From assembly GCA_913058345.1 (NCBI GenBank), contig CAJXQR010000015.1, forward strand, positions 1-49,818: a DNA stretch of 49,818 nucleotides, in the 5' to 3' direction. The DNA comes from an uncultured Gammaproteobacteria bacterium (GTDB taxonomy: Bacteria; Pseudomonadota; Gammaproteobacteria; Pseudomonadales; Porticoccaceae). The position numbers and the translations under genes are program-made. The notes under the pieces were generated by a model, which saw nothing but the letters and a program-made list of their open reading frames with translations, did no database searches and had not been told where the DNA came from. Of this stretch, positions 46,968 to 49,818 are shown one piece after another (within the stretch, counting starts at the first letter, position 1; each line of letters starts with the position of its first letter).

Positions 46968-47884
46968 GCAGGATGAATGGAGACATTGATACCTCAAGTT
47001 TTACAACAGTAAAATGGCTGGTTTTTTTGGCATTTTCGCTGAGTGTCAATCTCTGGTTGGCAATGATCAGTGAGGTTGAATTTCTTGCCGCCGCGCCCGT
47101 GACGGCAAGTTCTACCCTGGCGATGAAATTTATATCGCCGCTATCAGTGTCGCGACACGCTGCCTACCATTCTGTCGATACTGCTGTTAACACCTCTCAA
47201 GAGTCAGCACCACCCATAATATCCACGCAAGTCCCTGTGCAGGCTGTGGGTGGAAAAAGCGTGCAACAAAAACCTAAAAACAATCGGGCTGAGGTCGACA
47301 AAAATGTATTGTTGATAGAAAAAAATAAGCGTGAAGTGTCACCAAAAAAATCCGTTGCAATACATCAATCGCAACAAGATAAGAGGGTTTTATTAGCTCA
47401 GCGTAATGAGCAAGAGTATCAATTAAAGAAGCACATTCAGAACGTATCACCAACACCTGCCTATCAACCGCATGTAGAACAACAACGCATGGCGCAGCTG
47501 AAAGGCTCTGTAGAAAATGTCGAGAAGGTTTCCCTCTTAGATGAAGGTTTGACAGATAAAAATGCGCGTCTTAAAGGAGCGGGGGGGCTGCTGGGTGACG
47601 AAAAGGCTACAAAATATACCAAGGCGCAATACCTGCGCCGTGATCCACCCCAGTATCCAGAACGCGCTCGTACACTGGGCCAACAGGGCACGGTGGTACT
47701 GCACGCAGAGATCTTACCCAACGGTTATTCCCAACATTTGAAAATTGCTGTCTCGTCGGGTCATCAATTACTCGATGGGGCTGCAATAGCCGCCGTAAAG
47801 CGCTGGCAGTTTGTGCCTGCCTACGAGCAAGGCTATCCCGTCGCGCACTGGGTGAGTGTACCCGTGCGCTTTACTCTGCAATGA
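46961..47884 (+). CDS. tonB: TonB protein dedicated to the haem operon
   Basis: 307 residues. A single N-terminal membrane anchor (KWLVFLAFSLSVNLWLAMI) is followed by a long periplasmic Lys/Gln-rich linker with no classical Pro-Lys repeat. The C-terminal TonB domain (from about 225) has PPQYPERARTLGQQGTVVLH, EILPNGYSQHLKIAVSSGH and AAIAAVKRWQFVPA. It passes inner-membrane energy from ExbB/ExbD to the receptor. The ATG overlaps the receptor stop; ATG 46973 is an alternative start. Confidence 0.92.
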   Translation: MVSRMNGDIDTSSFTTVKWLVFLAFSLSVNLWLAMISEVEFLAAAPVTASSTLAMKFISPLSVSRHAAYHSVDTAVNTSQESAPPIISTQVPVQAVGGKSVQQKPKNNRAEVDKNVLLIEKNKREVSPKKSVAIHQSQQDKRVLLAQRNEQEYQLKKHIQNVSPTPAYQPHVEQQRMAQLKGSVENVEKVSLLDEGLTDKNARLKGAGGLLGDEKATKYTKAQYLRRDPPQYPERARTLGQQGTVVLHAEILPNGYSQHLKIAVSSGHQLLDGAAIAAVKRWQFVPAYEQGYPVAHWVSVPVRFTLQ

Positions 47885-47904
47885 CAATAGCAAGGAAATG
47901 ATCC

Positions 47905-48996
47905 ATGGATATTTTAGCGAAAGAAGTCACCTACGACCGCGCTATATTGAAACAGCGTTACCAGGAATTACAAGGCCGTAACCCGAAGCTATACGCACGC
48001 GATGCGGCGCAGCAACTCGGGGTGTCGGAGTGTGAATTGTTGGTATGCGAGGTGGGTGATGGTGTTACCCGTTTACTTGATGACGCGCAAACAATACTTA
48101 ACCAGCTGCTTCTGCTCGGTGAAGTACTGGCTTTAACGCGCAATGATGAATGTGTTCATGAGCGTAAAGGTATTTACAACAACCCAAGTTTTTTTAACCA
48201 GGGCCAGATGGAAATGGGATTGTTTGTCAATTCTGACATCGATTTACGTTTGTTTATGGGCCATTGGAAATATTGTTTTGCCTGTGTCGAGCCGATATCG
48301 AAGGGCTTGCGAAAAAGTATTCAGTTTTTTGATAAATCGGGAATGGCAGTACACAAAGTTTTTTTAACAAAAAATTCTAATGAGTTCGCTTATGATTTGC
48401 TGGTAAAAAAATTTCAACATGCCGATCAGCAAGAAGACATTCATTTTGTCGAGTATGCGGCAAAAAATGTTGAGCGAGCTGACACGTCAATAGATTGGCC
48501 GGGCTTTCGAGAGGCGTGGAAGGGTTTGCAGGATAGCCATGATTTCTTACCGTTACTACACAAATTTCAAGTCGGTCGCGAACAGAGCTTTCGCAATATT
48601 GGCAGTGATTTCGCGCTGCGTGTCGACAACACAGCGACCGCGCGTGTATTAGAAATGGTGTGCGAGCGGCATTGTGAGATCATGATTTTTGTTGGCAATC
48701 GAGGCTGTATTCAAATTCATACAGGGCCTGTTGAGTCATGCGGCCAGTCCGCGGGTTGGTTTAATGTTAATGATCCATTATTTAATCTGCATCTCAATAC
48801 TGAAACCATCGCCAGTAGCTGGATCACTCGAAAGCCCATTAGCGAGGGTATTGTCACAGCTTTGGAATTATTTAATCGCGAGGGGGACGCTATAGCCACG
48901 TTGTTCGGCAAGCGTAAACCGGGTGAACAGGAATTACCGCTGTGGCGAGAGATTCTAGCGGAGGTGGCCAACAGGAGTGCACCCTATGCTGCCTGA
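47905..48996 (+). CDS. hmuS: Haem-degrading/haem-carrier protein, HmuS/ChuS family
   Basis: 363 residues made of two HemS-type repeats. The first has LLLLGEVLALTRNDECVHER and LFMGHWKYCFACVEP with GMAVHKVFLT, whose His is a candidate haem ligand. The second has VCERHCEIMIFVGNRGCIQI, TGPVESCGQSAGWFNVNDP and FNLHLNTETIASSWITRKP. AAGGAAA precedes ATG 47905. The family binds haem in the cytoplasm and either degrades it or passes it on. No hmuTUV transporter is seen in the window; it may lie to the right. Confidence 0.93.
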   Translation: MDILAKEVTYDRAILKQRYQELQGRNPKLYARDAAQQLGVSECELLVCEVGDGVTRLLDDAQTILNQLLLLGEVLALTRNDECVHERKGIYNNPSFFNQGQMEMGLFVNSDIDLRLFMGHWKYCFACVEPISKGLRKSIQFFDKSGMAVHKVFLTKNSNEFAYDLLVKKFQHADQQEDIHFVEYAAKNVERADTSIDWPGFREAWKGLQDSHDFLPLLHKFQVGREQSFRNIGSDFALRVDNTATARVLEMVCERHCEIMIFVGNRGCIQIHTGPVESCGQSAGWFNVNDPLFNLHLNTETIASSWITRKPISEGIVTALELFNREGDAIATLFGKRKPGEQELPLWREILAEVANRSAPYAA

Positions 48997-49687
48997 TCTG
49001 GTGTTGCCAGAGAATGCTTCGCGGCTTGGCCCCATGGCCTGGCCGCTGCTGGTGTGCTCAGTGATTACACTGGCTATTTGTCTTGAACGCAGTGTGTTTT
49101 TTATTCTCAATCGTTGGCGTATTAAAAGTGAGTTTGAGGGGCTTTGTCGTCAGCTTGAAGCCTATAAATATCAGCCAAAGTTGTTGCGGGATGAGGCGAT
49201 GAGTCTACTTTTATTGCAGCTTCGTAGCCGTTACTGCAGTGGTGTGAAGTCTTTGCGTATCTTAGGCGCACTCAGCCCGATGATCGGTTTGCTCGGCACT
49301 ATTCTCGGTATTATCAGCGCATTCAACGTCATTGCTCTGCACCCCGGTCCGGTTTCCCCGAGCTTAATTGCGGATGGTCTGGGTGAAGCCATGTTAACCA
49401 CCGCAGCCGGTTTACTGATTGCACTGCCCGCACTCTTAATGGCCCATGTTTTTCAAGCTTTAGGCGATCGACAGCTCGAGGCGATGAGTTTGCGGCTCAA
49501 TAGATTATCACTGGCTTTCGCGGTAGCGATGACAGAACAGCGAGAGGGTCATGACAAAGTAGGATCACCGCATTTGCCAGTTGACGCGCCTGGTGCTGAC
49601 GGGTGGGCTCGTTCACCCCTGCATAAGGAGGCGCCATTTAATGACCGTGAAGAGAGCACGGCCGATGCCGCGAGATTACTCACATGA
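48986..49687 (+). CDS. exbB: ExbB-type proton channel protein
   Basis: 233 residues from ATG 48986 (CAGGAG eight bases before), overlapping the hmuS-like stop codon by 11 bases. A membrane helix at PMAWPLLVCSVITLAICLER is followed by a cytoplasmic loop. Two further helices carry the MotA/TolQ/ExbB signature: LGALSPMIGLLGTILGIISAF and EAMLTTAAGLLIALPALL. With ExbD it uses the proton gradient to drive TonB. The C-terminal tail of about 50 residues is polar and unusually long. Confidence 0.92.
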   Translation: MLPDLVLPENASRLGPMAWPLLVCSVITLAICLERSVFFILNRWRIKSEFEGLCRQLEAYKYQPKLLRDEAMSLLLLQLRSRYCSGVKSLRILGALSPMIGLLGTILGIISAFNVIALHPGPVSPSLIADGLGEAMLTTAAGLLIALPALLMAHVFQALGDRQLEAMSLRLNRLSLAFAVAMTEQREGHDKVGSPHLPVDAPGADGWARSPLHKEAPFNDREESTADAARLLT

Positions 49688-49818
49688 TCAGAGCTGCTAC
49701 TGACTCGGCATCAAGTCAGAGTGTACTTCATGAGCTCGCACCAGACCTGACGCCACTACTCGATATTGTGTTTATTTTACTGGTGTTTTTTATGTTATCA
49801 GCGGGGGTGGTTTTGCAG
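49684..49818 (+). CDS. exbD: ExbD-type protein, cut by window edge
   Basis: The first 45 codons are present. The start overlaps the exbB stop by four bases (ATGA). LAPDLTPLLDIVFILLVFFM is the ExbD/TolR membrane helix with its essential proton-carrying Asp in PLLDIVF. The periplasmic domain lies beyond the window. Confidence 0.93.
   Translation, partial: MIRAATDSASSQSVLHELAPDLTPLLDIVFILLVFFMLSAGVVLQ

Overview
The window is a piece of a gammaproteobacterial chromosome. The core genes fall in blocks whose order is well known from Pseudomonas and its relatives: rne/rluC/HAD phosphatase, rpoS/fdxA/mutS, ubiE-ubiJ-ubiB-hisI-hisE-tatABC, suhB/trmJ, the isc operon, and ndk-rlmN-pilW-ispG-hisS-yfgM-bamB-der. 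The blocks are joined differently from Pseudomonas. cysE, nlpD and rodZ are absent from their usual places, which suggests a Cellvibrionales/Spongiibacteraceae-like marine lineage. That placement is inferred from gene order and protein character, not from a database search.

Region 1 (1-6536) is accessory. It is the distal part of an integron gene-cassette array: same-strand, promoter-poor, AT-rich small genes, each followed by an attC site. The cassettes carry an Mrr-like nuclease, a zinc-ribbon plus Hint (intein-like) protein, a DUF7000-like protein, a GFA-family zinc protein, and a frameshifted PLD-like protein. An IS1182-like element sits inside the core box of one attC, and its transposase has an amber stop. 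A RAYT-type Y1 transposase closes the array where a final attC would be expected. No integron integrase is visible; by cassette orientation it should lie to the left. The region ends at the 3' end of a tRNA-Ser(TGA).

Region 2 (6537-22797) holds tRNA-Ser, rne with a long structured leader, rluC, a phosphoglycolate-phosphatase-like HAD, rpoS, fdxA, and a long minus-strand block running suhB, ubiE-ubiJ-ubiB, hisI-hisE, tatABC, mutS.

Region 3 (22948-40543) is almost all plus strand: trmJ, the complete iscR-iscSUA-hscBA-fdx-iscX Fe-S assembly operon with two abutting IscR-like sites over its promoter, a PAS-GGDEF-EAL protein, ndk with a good promoter, rlmN, pilW, ispG, hisS, yfgM, bamB and der. 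IspG, RlmN, FdxA and IscR are all Fe-S proteins served by the Isc machinery.

Region 4 (40544-49818) starts with a nuclease-like gene remnant, then minus-strand pepF-like and xseA genes. It ends with a Fur-box-controlled haem uptake operon (hemP, haem TonB-dependent receptor, tonB, hmuS-like, exbB, exbD) that runs off the right edge.
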